A stretch of 45,116 nucleotides of DNA from Bryobacterales bacterium (GTDB lineage: Bacteria; Acidobacteriota; Terriglobia; Bryobacterales; Bryobacteraceae). This document shows positions 8,756 to 16,766 of the stretch, one piece after another. A program made the position numbers and the translations under genes. The first letter of the stretch is position 1; every line of letters begins with the position of its first letter. The stretch spans positions 1 to 45,116 of the forward strand of contig PLDF01000429.1 in assembly GCA_003135055.1 (NCBI GenBank). The letters are read 5' to 3'. The notes beneath the pieces are model-generated. The model was not told the origin of the DNA. It did no database searches and worked only from the letters and a program-made list of their open reading frames with translations.

Positions 8756-9318
8756 ATGGCGCACATACAGTTGCCAGAGGATCTGCCCGGCATTCGCGGG
8801 TTGATGGTGTTCCGGCCAGAGACCGCCGAACCCCTCAACCAGCTTGCCGACCTGCTTCTCCGCGGACCGAATACTCTCTCGCCCGGCGACCGCGAGCTGA
8901 TCGCAACTTTCGTCTCTTCGCGCAACGACTGCTTCTTTTGCCGAGCGTTCACGGAGCCGTGGCCGCACACCATCTGGGCAATAACGAACAGTTGGTGCTC
9001 GACGTCAAGCGCGACCCGGAACACGCTGCCGTATCGGACAAGATGAAGGCCCTGCTAGCCATTGCCGGCAAAGTGCAGCGCGGCGGGAAGGAGGTAACGG
9101 GCGAAGACATCGCCCGTGCCCGTGAGTGTGTCGCCGGAGACATGGAAATCCATGACACCGTGCTCATCGCCGCAGCTTTTTGTATGTTCAATCGGTATGT
9201 CGACGGACTGGGAACGTGGGCTCCGACAGACCCGGATACGTATCGGCAACGTGCTCCCATTACGGCCCGCGACGGATATGCGAATTCGATTCACCGGATT
9301 TTAGCTGAACGAGAATAA
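8756..9318 (+). pseudogene. AhpD/carboxymuconolactone decarboxylase-like protein 4, frameshifted
   Basis: The fourth member of the cluster, similar to genes 1 and 2 from its start (MAHIQLPEDLPGIRG) to its end (AAAFCMFNRYVDGLGTW). It is interrupted by a one-base deletion at about 8942-8948, exactly inside the AhpD motif: the first frame reads NDCFFCRAF, and the correct continuation one frame over is VHGAVAAHHLGNNEQL. Restoring one base gives C-x2-C-x3-H intact. The stop in the first frame is at 9046. Because everything else is well conserved, this is either a very recent mutation or a consensus error. A good ribosome-binding site (AAGGAGAA) precedes the start. Confidence 0.8.
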
Positions 9319-9337
9319 GGGTCTCCACCATCCTGGC

Positions 9338-9640
9338 GTGCTCAGGCGTGCTCAGGCAGAATTCAAGGCGCCGGCCAGGTACGAAGTTCCGCCAATGGAA
9401 TCCGCGCCCCGATCTTCATGGAGATCGCACAACTCGCCAGTCATGATCGGCCCGACTACGAGCGCCACTCAGCCATCCGATCCAGCAGAGCCAGAACTTT
9501 TTTCAAGGTGTGCCTGCGATCTGACGCCCAACTCGGAACTGATCCTTTTAGATTCCGGCCATTTCCTCCCAATCAGCGAGCCGGTGGCAGTAGCGGAAGC
9601 ACTCGTACTCTTTGGCACCGGCGAACGTGCGTGGCTTCCT
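9338..9640 (+). pseudogene. Alpha/beta-hydrolase C-terminal remnant (tentative)
   Basis: The plus-strand frame encodes LTPNSELILLDSGHFLPISEP then VAVAEALVLF, which fits the C-terminal catalytic-His region of alpha/beta hydrolases (G-H-F-x-P followed by a final helix). The catalytic Ser nucleophile elbow and the core domain are missing. Preceding sequence in another frame looks related but is not decisive. The rest of 9319-9761 contains no other gene that I can support. Confidence 0.38.
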
Positions 9641-9761
9641 CCGGTGGTTGCCGCGGCCGGTCACGGGATCGCCTTGCCGCGACGTCCGAAGGGATAGCGA
9701 GATAAGCGAAGCCCACAGGGCAGCAAGCCAGGCGCCTCACTTGTAACATCCGCCAGAACAT

Positions 9762-10508
9762 TCAGCGCAGGAGCCGCAACAAAGCGGCTTCCAATTGAGA
9801 CGGTTCGAAACCAAATGGACCGGGCTCAGTCTTGAACGCAAGCCGGCCGTCGATGTCGATCAACATCAGACGATCGGGCCAGCCGGTATAGCGACGCTCA
9901 ACCGAGTTGTCCATGCCGTCAATCAGCGCGGGGAATCGGATTCCCAAGCGGCGCACGCAGCTTTCCGCAATCTCCAACCGTTCCCCCTCGGTGCGAGGGG
10001 TAGTAAATATGACGCCGTCACGGACGTTGCTGCTCATCTGCCATATGTCGCTGGGATGCGCCTCCTGAATATACACCGCGTAGAACGCTACCCGGTCACG
10101 ATAGGAATCATAAAGTTTGTTGAGCGCGGGAACCTCCCGGCGAAATGGCGGTCAAGTATAGCTGCCGAACACGAGGACCACGGGCCGCGCGCCACGATAG
10201 GACGAGAGCCGGACCATGTCCTTGTGGTCGAGTGTCGGCAGATTGAAGTCGGGCGCCAGGTCGCCTGGCTGCAACCTGCCGGCGCGAGCCCGCATCCAGA
10301 GTGTCTCGAACGGCAACACCGCCATGATCGGTTCGGGGATTCGCATCATGACGCGTCCGAAGAAATCGGGCGTCTGCCGCATGACCCAGTAAAGTCCCGC
10401 GCACAGCGAAAGATAAACAAGCAGCAGCAATGCTACGGAGAGAAGAAGCCAGCGCGCGATCCTTCGGGACCAAGGGCTCCGCAGCGGAGAGACGATCGCT
10501 CCGGTCAC
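9762..10508 (-). CDS. Deiodinase-like selenoprotein (in-frame UGA = Sec119)
   Basis: Read through one TGA (10152-10154), this is a 248-residue membrane-anchored thioredoxin-fold protein. Residues 18-42 are a transmembrane helix; the domain starts near LQPGDLAPDFNLPTLD. The catalytic segment is VFGSYT-U-PPFRREVP, matching the T-U-P-P-F active site of iodothyronine deiodinases, and downstream YIQEAHPSDIW matches their Y-I-E-E-A-H-P-S-D motif; Sec119 to His151 is 32 residues. Later ALIDGMDNSVERRY and PDRLMLIDIDG also fit. The reading frame is continuous on both sides of the TGA, with no other stop. Bacterial members are not expected to use thyroid hormone; a thiol or peroxide substrate is likely. 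The GTG start overlaps the upstream methyltransferase stop (GTGA). Without Sec insertion the product would end at residue 118, just before the active site. Confidence 0.9.
10125..10154 (-). promoter_or_regulatory. Sec UGA codon with bacterial SECIS-like hairpin
   Basis: The UGA is at 10154-10152. Seventeen bases after it the RNA forms CGGGA-GGU-UCCCG, a 5-bp stem closed by a GGU loop, extended below by two more pairs (CG/CG) around one bulged C; the hairpin covers 10142-10125. A GGU apical loop about 18 bases after UGA is the layout of the E. coli fdhF SECIS that SelB binds. The hairpin lies inside the coding sequence, as bacterial SECIS elements do. Confidence 0.75.
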
Positions 10509-11569
10509 AGGCCTAGCTCCCGTTCAGCCAGGCGAGTGCCTTCTACACGCGCCCGGATCTTCTCGAAAGCCGTCTCGCGGGCGGTGGAGATGTCATCGGC
10601 GAAGGGCGCGAAGCCACAGTCGTCCGTGGTGCCCAGCCGTTCCGGAGGAATAAAGGAGACTGCCTCGATCACGGCGGCACAAACCTCACGGGGCGACTCG
10701 ATTCGCGCAGCGATGGGATCCACCACCCCGATGAAGACTACCTGATTGGGCTGAAGATGCTCTCTAATCAGCCCCAGCACATATTTCCGGTCGGGCTCAC
10801 TGGCCAACTGGAGGTAGAAACGCCCCGCCGCGAGCGAGAATAGCGCAGGCAACAATTCCGCATAGTCCACTGTAGCGCTGTGTGTGGAATCTCTGTCGCC
10901 GCCCGGACAACTGTGGACCCCAATGCGCGATCGCTCCTCCGGAGTGAAGCCGTGCAGAACCTGATTGTTCAACGCGATGAATCTCCGCAAGAGTCCCCCG
11001 CCCGGATCCAGCTTAAGCGACAATCGTCCCTCCGTGAAGTCGATTTGAACGCAATGCGCTCCAGCCATGAGGCAGCGGCGGATGTCTGACTCGGTTTCGG
11101 CGAGCAGATCCATCTCGAATTGCTCATTCGAGTAGCCCGGGATGGACGCGCCCGGATACAGTAGGCTCAAAGCCGAAACGGAAATGACAGCCTGCTTCAC
11201 CGGAACGCGCGTCAGCCGCATCGCATTCTTGAGGTAGGTTTCGGCGTAGATCCCGTACCGGAAAGGTCCGCCGGTAAGTCTCGGGAGCTGACGGGTGTGA
11301 CCGTCGGCGAAAGTAATTGTAACGCCATCGGCGGCGAGGTTATTGACGCCCGTTAAGGGGTACGTCGCAAAGCTGGGTTTGGCCTGTTCCCCATCCGTGA
11401 TCACTGGGGATTCTGTTTGCTCGAATCGACGGATGGTATCAAGCAAAGCGGCGTCCAGGATTTGCTCATAATCGGACTGCTGAATCTTGCCGGTGTTCAA
11501 ACTCCCAAGAGCTTCGATGAGTTCATCTGGACGGGGAATACTGCCGATCGGCTCAGTCGGTATGGGCAT
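10505..11569 (-). CDS. MetE-core-like methionine synthase/methyltransferase
   Basis: A 354-residue protein corresponding to the C-terminal catalytic barrel of cobalamin-independent methionine synthase, without the N-terminal domain of full-length MetE. The zinc/thiol-binding residues are visible: His219-Ser-Cys221 (GVHSCPGGD), Glu258 (ASEPDRK) and Cys318 (TDDCGFAPF). It probably transfers a methyl group from a folate, corrinoid or other donor to homocysteine or another zinc-bound thiol; short core enzymes have varied donors. An inverted repeat sits directly upstream of the ATG. The stop overlaps the GTG start of the deiodinase-like selenoprotein, so the two are translationally coupled. Epoxyalkane:coenzyme M transferases share this fold, so the substrate is not certain. 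Confidence 0.82.
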   Translation of the reverse strand: MPIPTEPIGSIPRPDELIEALGSLNTGKIQQSDYEQILDAALLDTIRRFEQTESPVITDGEQAKPSFATYPLTGVNNLAADGVTITFADGHTRQLPRLTGGPFRYGIYAETYLKNAMRLTRVPVKQAVISVSALSLLYPGASIPGYSNEQFEMDLLAETESDIRRCLMAGAHCVQIDFTEGRLSLKLDPGGGLLRRFIALNNQVLHGFTPEERSRIGVHSCPGGDRDSTHSATVDYAELLPALFSLAAGRFYLQLASEPDRKYVLGLIREHLQPNQVVFIGVVDPIAARIESPREVCAAVIEAVSFIPPERLGTTDDCGFAPFADDISTARETAFEKIRARVEGTRLAERELGL

Positions 11570-11576
11570 GGTAAAG

Positions 11577-11597
11577 CCTATATCGGATCAATATAGG
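11577..11597. promoter_or_regulatory. Inverted repeat upstream of the MetE-like/selenoprotein operon
   Basis: CCTATAT, seven bases, ATATAGG: a perfect 7+7 inverted repeat eight bases upstream of the ATG at 11569. The position and symmetry suit a repressor operator. It does not match the 28-bp motif found elsewhere in the window. Confidence 0.4.
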
Positions 11598-11713
11598 AGC
11601 ATACCGTTTCGAAGTCCATAGTACAGAAGCACTAGCTGCGTGCGCGCATTGGCGGTCTTGCCGGAAACATCAGCACACTGTTGCGCTGCGGCGCTGCTCC
11701 TTTTCCGGGCATC

Positions 11714-13277
11714 TCAGGCCGTCCCGGCTCGAAAACCGCAGCGGTCGAGAAGGCGAGTTATTTCCTCGCGATCCGCCTCGACCTTTGACGCCCCGCATAG
11801 CAAGTCTTCTGCATCGACCGGATACCAGTTTCGGCGGGTTTCCTCGACCAAATCCCGCGACGTTAAATAGCTCGATGGCGTCGCCGAAGGTCTTCGTTGA
11901 AGCTGTCCGTTTCGTCTCTTCCGCGCACCAACCGGGCGCGCTTCAATAAGTCTGTCGATTGTGCTGCGAAGGACGGATGCTCATGCAGAAGGAAAGAGCT
12001 GGCGAGATGAGGCCGGTCGAGGCGGCGCGCGTTTCGGTGAAACTTGCTGCGGCGAAATAGAGCAGCGACAAGGAAACGAAGAGCGGAAAATTATCCATGC
12101 TCGCGTACAGGCCCGCAATCAGACGCGCCGTCGCGAGCAGTTCGTCTTCGGTTCTTTTCGCATAACCGGTGAGCTCCCTATCGAATCGATTTGAGCCCCA
12201 GTGCTCTTCCATAATTCGGGCCAGACGTGTCACGCCCAACAGTACAAGAGGAAAGCCCGTGGAAAGCAGAGGGTCCACGAAGCCCGCCGCGGATGGCAGC
12301 AACACCCATCGCTTCCCTGCTACGACGCCACTTCGGAAAGCGAGTCGAGGTGCGTAAGTGAACGGGCGGTCCTCGGTGGCGATCACGAATTGATCGCGGA
12401 CGGTTGGCGGGCATTGGAGATGCCTGGCCCATGCCGGAGCGCCTTCGCTAAGCTGCAAGCGAGTTGCAAGGGAATCCACCATCGCGACTCCAGCGCTTGT
12501 GATTCCACTGCCGAAGCGCAGAACCCAGGTCCATCCTCAGTCGAAAACGTGGTGAACCGCCGTATCGTCGATCGGATACGGCGGGTCGGAGCAGTTATCT
12601 TCGAGAATATCCTCCAGGCGGCGCACGCCCCGGAAATGCGTGTAGATGCCCTGGGTTTGAGGAAAATCGGGAAGCGCCAGCTCGGGCAACGCGAAGGCCC
12701 GGTGCAGGAATCCGCGGGGGCCGGTCGCATCCACCAAGAAACGCGCGGAGATATCGATATCGCTTCCGTGGCGCTTACCGTGCAATCGCACTTCATCGCC
12801 GGCTTCGACGGAGCTCTGCAGATCGACCTCGTCGAGATACTCGGCGCCGGCGATTTGTGCCTTGCGGACGAAGTGCTCGTCAACAGGCGCCCGATTCCAG
12901 CGCGTATCGGCAATGGCGTCGTGAGGGCTCGCCGCCACCAGCAACTGATCTTCACGGTCGCTACTGGCGGCGGCGCGCCGGTCGAACTGGTGGTGATAGA
13001 AAGTGAAGCCGTGCTTGAGTCCGCAGTCCACATTCGGATAGGAGTGCTGCCATGTGTCCCATTTTGCGAGCGGCGAAATGCCGGGAAGATTGTAGCGAAG
13101 CGCGAGGCCTTCGAGCAGCAGGTTGGATAACGGAGTGGAAGACTCGCCGATCGCAAAACGGGGGTGCTTGCCTTTTTCCAGCAGAATGACTGAGCGTCCC
13201 TGGCGGCGCAAAATCATCGCCAGAAGAGATCCCGCAAATCCGGAGCCGGCCACGGCCACATCGTAAACGGAGCTCAA
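11714..13277 (-). pseudogene. FAD-dependent oxidoreductase/tryptophan halogenase-like, broken
   Basis: The N-terminus is intact: VAVAGSGFAGSLLAMILRRQG is the FAD-binding Rossmann motif, then LLEKGKHPRFAIGESSTPLS, the P-R-x-x-x-G-E-S motif typical of halogenase-like flavoproteins. The likely start is TTG at 13277. In-frame TGA at 12537-12539 interrupts HHVFD/GWTWVLRFGSGITSAG, where relatives usually have Gly. Further frameshifts occur near 12030 (..SFTET / ARRLDRPHLASSFLLHEHP), near 11880 and near 11850 (AIELFNVAGF / VEETRRNWYPVDAEDLL). The C-terminus can still be followed to a stop at 11714. Four lesions in one gene make it a pseudogene unless consensus quality is poor. It would have oxidised or halogenated an aromatic compound. 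Confidence 0.72.
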
Positions 13278-13715
13278 GCCCGCACTCCACAGACAGCGCA
13301 ATCCACGGAGCTGGCAATGGTCTGGCGAAGATTCATGTCTCGCAGACGGTCGTGACGCGCGGTTTAGCAGTTCGCGCAGACCGCAAATTTTTCGAGGTCC
13401 CACAGGTCCGCGAAGACGCGGCCACCCAGCAGTCTGAGCCCGTATTCCTGCGAGGCCTCCAGCGTCTCGATTCGAGGCGGCGCGAAGCCTCGGGTTGGAA
13501 TGGAATAAGAGCCGCCGCGGCCGCGCCGCAAGAGAAAGCGAAATCGAGCGAGCGGTCAGCCCAATAGAGAGCTTCCTGTTCGCTGAGGAACGGCGGCTTC
13601 ACCAGAATGAAGGCCGCGCCGGTCGATAAGGAGGGCAAGGTGCGCATCGAAAAGATCCTTCCGAACGTGACTCCCACGGTTAAGTTGGAGGTTTAGCGAG
13701 CTTGGCGCTACGCAT
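13274..13715 (-). pseudogene. Radical SAM protein C-terminal remnant (RaSEA-like)
   Basis: Fragments in three frames together match the C-terminal part of archaeosine-synthase-type radical SAM proteins: FDAHLALLIDR, then GAAFILVKPPFLSEQEALYW, ADRSLDFAFSCGAAAAALIP, then LRLLGGRVFADLWDLEKFAVCANC, an in-frame TAA where Tyr would be expected, and TARHDRLRDMNLRQTI. The CxxxCxxC radical SAM cluster half of the protein is absent. The final stop overlaps the TTG start of the halogenase-like gene, so the two were once coupled. It is a remnant, not a functional enzyme. Confidence 0.55.
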
Positions 13716-13762
13716 GCGCTGGAGACACACCCTAGCTTCCAGTGCATGGATTCACCCATCGC

Positions 13763-14215
13763 TTATACGCCGAACACGCGGCTGGCGCCAAGCAACAGAG
13801 GCAGCGTGATGCCGGCGATGGCAAACTCTCCCACCGCGCCCACCAGTAACGGGCGGAGTCCTGCCTGCGTAGCTCGCCGAAGTTGGTTTGCAGCCCGACT
13901 CCGGCGAAGGTCGGAAGAAACGCCCATCGCGAAAGATTCGCCAGATCCGCCAACTGCGGCTTAGAAAAGTCGCCGAGGGTCGAGAGAATCGAAATCGCCA
14001 GGAAGCCCAGGACAAATATGGGGAATTTCTGCAACAGGAAAGCTCCCTTGATTCGCGATGTCCGGGCGCTTGGACTTCCGCGCCCAATAGATGGCGTATC
14101 CGAACACGACGAAAACGATCATGGCGTTGCGCGTGGTCTTGGCGAGGACGGCGAATTTCGCGGCGGCATCCGAATACAACGCTCCCGCCGCGGTGGCCCC
14201 AATCCCGCCGCCATA
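13763..14215 (-). pseudogene. YeiH/UPF0324-type exporter, C-terminal remnant
   Basis: The minus strand encodes the C-terminal part of a YeiH-family (putative sulfate/sulfite exporter) membrane protein: ALYSDAAAKFAVLAKTTRN, AMIVFVVFGYAIYWARKS, then after a one-base shift near 14040 LLQKFPIFVLGFLAISILS and LANLSRWAFLPTFAGVGLQTN, and after another near 13857 GLRPLLVGAVGEFAIAGI, ending at 13763. The N-terminal membrane helices are missing beyond about 14215, where a fragment of a receptor gene on the other strand begins, indicating a deletion or insertion boundary. Confidence 0.62.
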
Positions 14216-14249
14216 TATAGCGAATTCCGGGCCTTGATCCTCGGTCTGG

Positions 14250-14475
14250 ACACCAACGCTGGCGGAGCCGGAGTGATCCGGCTTTCCGACGTGCGACCTC
14301 GATGCCACTGCGTGAAAGACATCCACGTCTCGGAGCGATTCGCCGCCACCATCATCATCCAGGCGAATAATGTGCTGAACCACTTCCAGCCTCGAACCCG
14401 AGCATGAACATCGATAGTCCGCAGACTTGGGGCGTGGTTAACAGACAGGCCAATGCCTACAGTACACGCGATTGA
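14250..14475 (+). pseudogene. Oar-like TonB-dependent receptor, C-terminal scrap
   Basis: The plus strand reads VKDIHVSERFAATIIIQANN then VLNHFQP, and after a one-base shift near 14400 MNIDSPQTWGVVNRQANA, stop at 14473-14475. This is the end of an acidobacterial Oar-like receptor (N-V-x-N-H-F-Q, then N-S-P-Q-x-W/F-G-V-V). The terminal aromatic strand is lost and the upstream 3 kb is absent. It abuts the YeiH remnant. Confidence 0.5.
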
Positions 14476-14838
14476 CCGTGAGGCGGCGCGCAACGACAAT
14501 CGCTTCTCATCCTTCATTTTGGGCATCGTCAACAGCACGCAGTTTCAGATGAGGAGGGCGCAGGCCGCGGCTGCTCAGGCCACGGAGACCCGGGAACATT
14601 TACTGTTGTTCTCCTGGTTCTGCCCGGGCCACGCATTCCGCTCCCATCCGGTGATTTGAGTTGGCCCTGTGACGTGGCGAGCCGCTTTCGTTCGCCGCCA
14701 AAGAGCCTGCAGCCCGTCAATCGCCGGCAGGGTCCAATCTTTGTATTCGCCAAGGGTGCGTGGCGATGACCTTCGTCACCTGGGGTAGCCCTAGACATGA
14801 TGCGCCCTTGGATCTGACAATTGGAACTCCGGGCGGCC
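14476..14838. other. Gap without a supported gene
   Basis: No gene can be supported in this 363-base stretch. A short minus-strand frame containing GEYKDWTLPAIDGLQALWRR looks protein-like but has no recognisable family, start or continuation, and may be another remnant. Confidence 0.4.
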
Positions 14839-15066
14839 TCAAATGAAGCAACCAATCGTATCGCCGAATCCTTGCTCGACACGGCCGTCGGGCCAAACCA
14901 CAATGGGCACTAAACTGCCATAGCCGCGTGCCTCGTCTAACGTCTTCTGATCGAGTTCGACGCGGCGTTCTTCGTAGGCGGCGCCTTCTTCATCCCATTT
15001 CTTCAGAAGCTTGACGCAGGCGCTGCATCCTCGGATCGTATATACCACCGGATGTCCTGGCTGCAT
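14839..15066 (-). CDS. Glutaredoxin-like protein (CSAC active site)
   Basis: A 75-residue glutaredoxin-fold protein. It has beta1-active-site VVYTIRGCSACVKLLKKW with C-S-A-C, then an acidic/basic helix, and a cis-Pro strand LVPIVVWPDG, followed by the C-terminal helix. It should reduce disulfides or glutathione/bacillithiol-type mixed disulfides in the cytoplasm. It directly follows the thioredoxin-like gene (start at 15066, preceding stop at 15068-15070), in the same operon as a PIG-L deacetylase, which hints at low-molecular-weight thiol metabolism. Confidence 0.85.
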   Translation of the reverse strand: MQPGHPVVYTIRGCSACVKLLKKWDEEGAAYEERRVELDQKTLDEARGYGSLVPIVVWPDGRVEQGFGDTIGCFI

Positions 15067-15067
15067 T

Positions 15068-15712
15068 TTAGAAGCCGCCCGCCAACTTCAGTGCGGTCGA
15101 CAGGAGCTCCCGGATTTCTTTGACGGCGTCTTTGCGCCAATCATCGCTCTGAGGTTCAATCGCCGAAATCACTTCCTTCAGAAACAACTGGCGTTCCGGA
15201 TCGGGTAGATTTCCGAAAGTAGCCGACGGCGGCAGATGGAGCTTGACCTTTGCTTCGCCCATCGCGATCGTCAGTCCCCGGTGCGCACTTTCGGAGCGTT
15301 CCGTGAAATGCGTGATGTACTTCGTCTCGACGGTATAGAAGACAAACACGGGAATGGCCCGTGATTTCCCGTTGTTGCTCACGAACTCATCCATGATGTC
15401 GGGGTTCTGGTCGCGCGGAAAAACTCGCAACTCCATTCCTCCCGCCTCCGCTATGCGCACCGCTGTCGGCAGTTCTCGATACACATCGCCACACCAGTCT
15501 TCGGCAATCGCCAGCAGCTTTCGCGGGCCGTTTGGAAGCGAGCCGATCCGCCGAAAGAACGATAGATCCTCCTCGGTAAGAATCGGATGATTGTAATTGT
15601 GTTCGAATTTGTCGCGATTGACTTTGGCGCCGGCAAGGAATTCGGCGTAGGTCAGGCCTTGGTCAAACCGAACTGGTGTGACTACCGTAGGTGTTGTAAG
15701 TATTGTTGGCAT
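15068..15712 (-). CDS. Thioredoxin-family protein (EDWCGDV type)
   Basis: A 214-residue thioredoxin-fold protein with a single active-site cysteine: LLAIAEDWCGDVYRELP, where thioredoxin has WCGPC. Only one Cys is present in the motif, so it is unlikely to act as a classical dithiol reductase; a monothiol or scaffold role is possible. A conserved IPVFVFY cis-Pro strand follows. The start at 15712 (MPTILTTPTVVTPVRF) was chosen because the longer frame overlaps the upstream PIG-L gene. It sits between that gene and the glutaredoxin-like gene on the same strand. Confidence 0.8.
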   Translation of the reverse strand: MPTILTTPTVVTPVRFDQGLTYAEFLAGAKVNRDKFEHNYNHPILTEEDLSFFRRIGSLPNGPRKLLAIAEDWCGDVYRELPTAVRIAEAGGMELRVFPRDQNPDIMDEFVSNNGKSRAIPVFVFYTVETKYITHFTERSESAHRGLTIAMGEAKVKLHLPPSATFGNLPDPERQLFLKEVISAIEPQSDDWRKDAVKEIRELLSTALKLAGGF

Positions 15713-15740
15713 CGTGGTGGTTTCTCCATGCAGATTTTGA

Positions 15741-16766
15741 TCAACTGAACTTCCCTCGGCTTCCTGCCACCGAAGATTCGTAAGCGCGGACCGGATAGCG
15801 GCCAAAGTCCTCTCTCCGAGGCTCAAGACTCTCGATGAATTCTCGCCACCGAGCCGCGCCAGACTCGCCGCACACATCGAACAACCAGAAACACTCGTGA
15901 GTCCTGCGGCCGAACTCCATTTGAAACGCTCCTTGTGACTTGTGTTCGGCGATGACCCAGTTCGAAACGATGCTGTAGTCGAGGGCGCGGTGACAGTTCA
16001 TTGGTGTTTTTCGGTCGAAAACCCAAATCGGCTCTGGCGCCGCGGTGCGCGTCAATGGATAACTGTCCAACCCGAAAAAAGCCTCCGGCCCCACCTCCTC
16101 GGCGCCTAGAGTGCGGACGCCCAATGCTGCGGGCCGATTCTCGGCATCCAGGTCTGCAATTACCTCAAGCGTCAACTGGGCGACCGTCTTGTGATGTCCG
16201 TGCGTGTTGATGGTGGGTAGAAGCAGAATGACTAAGTCATACTCTTCGCGCTGTAAAAGCCAAAACAGGTTCTGCCGGATCCAGTTGGTGTCCCAAGCGC
16301 GGAATCCGTCGCCTGGTTCCAACGTAAGACCGGTGTCCGGTTGCCCCAGGAAATAGTGATGCCGTATTCCGAGAATACGGCCGGCTTCGATAAGCTCGCG
16401 GCGGCGAATGCGAACAAGCTGCCTCCGCCAGCCGTCCACGTCGGTTGACGACCGATAGTAGGATTGCGCCGGAGCGGAGTATTGATTGCCGCCCTCGCCA
16501 TTTGTGACGACGACCTGATCGACGATTCCGCCCAGTTCGTGCGTGACGCGGTACACGAGCGCAGCACACTCTGATTCATCGTCCGGGTGCGCGACCATCA
16601 ATAGAACCTTGACTCGCGAATTGTCCTCATCAATTGAGGTGAATCCGGCTCCTTCGGGCAAAAGCGAGACGCCGGCGCTGAGGGACAGCAGAAAGTTTCT
16701 GTGAAAGCACTCACACGACAGGCGCCGCTTGCAGTTCGCGATGCTCTTTCTTAGCCTGTCGATCAT
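15741..16766 (-). CDS. PIG-L/LmbE-family deacetylase
   Basis: 341 residues. After a weakly hydrophobic N-terminal stretch (FLLSLSAGVSLLPEG) comes VLLMVAHPDDESECAALVYR, the AHPDDE zinc/catalytic motif of GlcNAc-PI de-N-acetylase-like enzymes. Further metal-ligand region: PTINTHGHHKTVAQLTLEV. Relatives deacetylate glycosides in mycothiol and bacillithiol synthesis (MshB, BshB) or other N-acetyl sugars. Co-location with glutaredoxin-like and thioredoxin-like genes favours thiol metabolism. Its ATG overlaps the stop of the rhodanese-like gene as that frame is written. A second, amber-interrupted paralogue lies at 26342-27274. Confidence 0.82.
   Translation of the reverse strand: MIDRLRKSIANCKRRLSCECFHRNFLLSLSAGVSLLPEGAGFTSIDEDNSRVKVLLMVAHPDDESECAALVYRVTHELGGIVDQVVVTNGEGGNQYSAPAQSYYRSSTDVDGWRRQLVRIRRRELIEAGRILGIRHHYFLGQPDTGLTLEPGDGFRAWDTNWIRQNLFWLLQREEYDLVILLLPTINTHGHHKTVAQLTLEVIADLDAENRPAALGVRTLGAEEVGPEAFFGLDSYPLTRTAAPEPIWVFDRKTPMNCHRALDYSIVSNWVIAEHKSQGAFQMEFGRRTHECFWLFDVCGESGAARWREFIESLEPRREDFGRYPVRAYESSVAGSRGKFS

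Noticed and set aside
12537..12539. In-frame TGA in the halogenase-like gene as a second selenocysteine codon
   Set aside because: It lies between D and GWTWVLRF, where the family usually has Gly rather than Cys; the sequence after it offers no GGU-loop hairpin at the right distance, and the gene has three further frameshifts.
13883..14407. A 174-codon plus-strand open frame
   Set aside because: Most of it is antisense to the YeiH remnant; only its end coincides with the receptor scrap.
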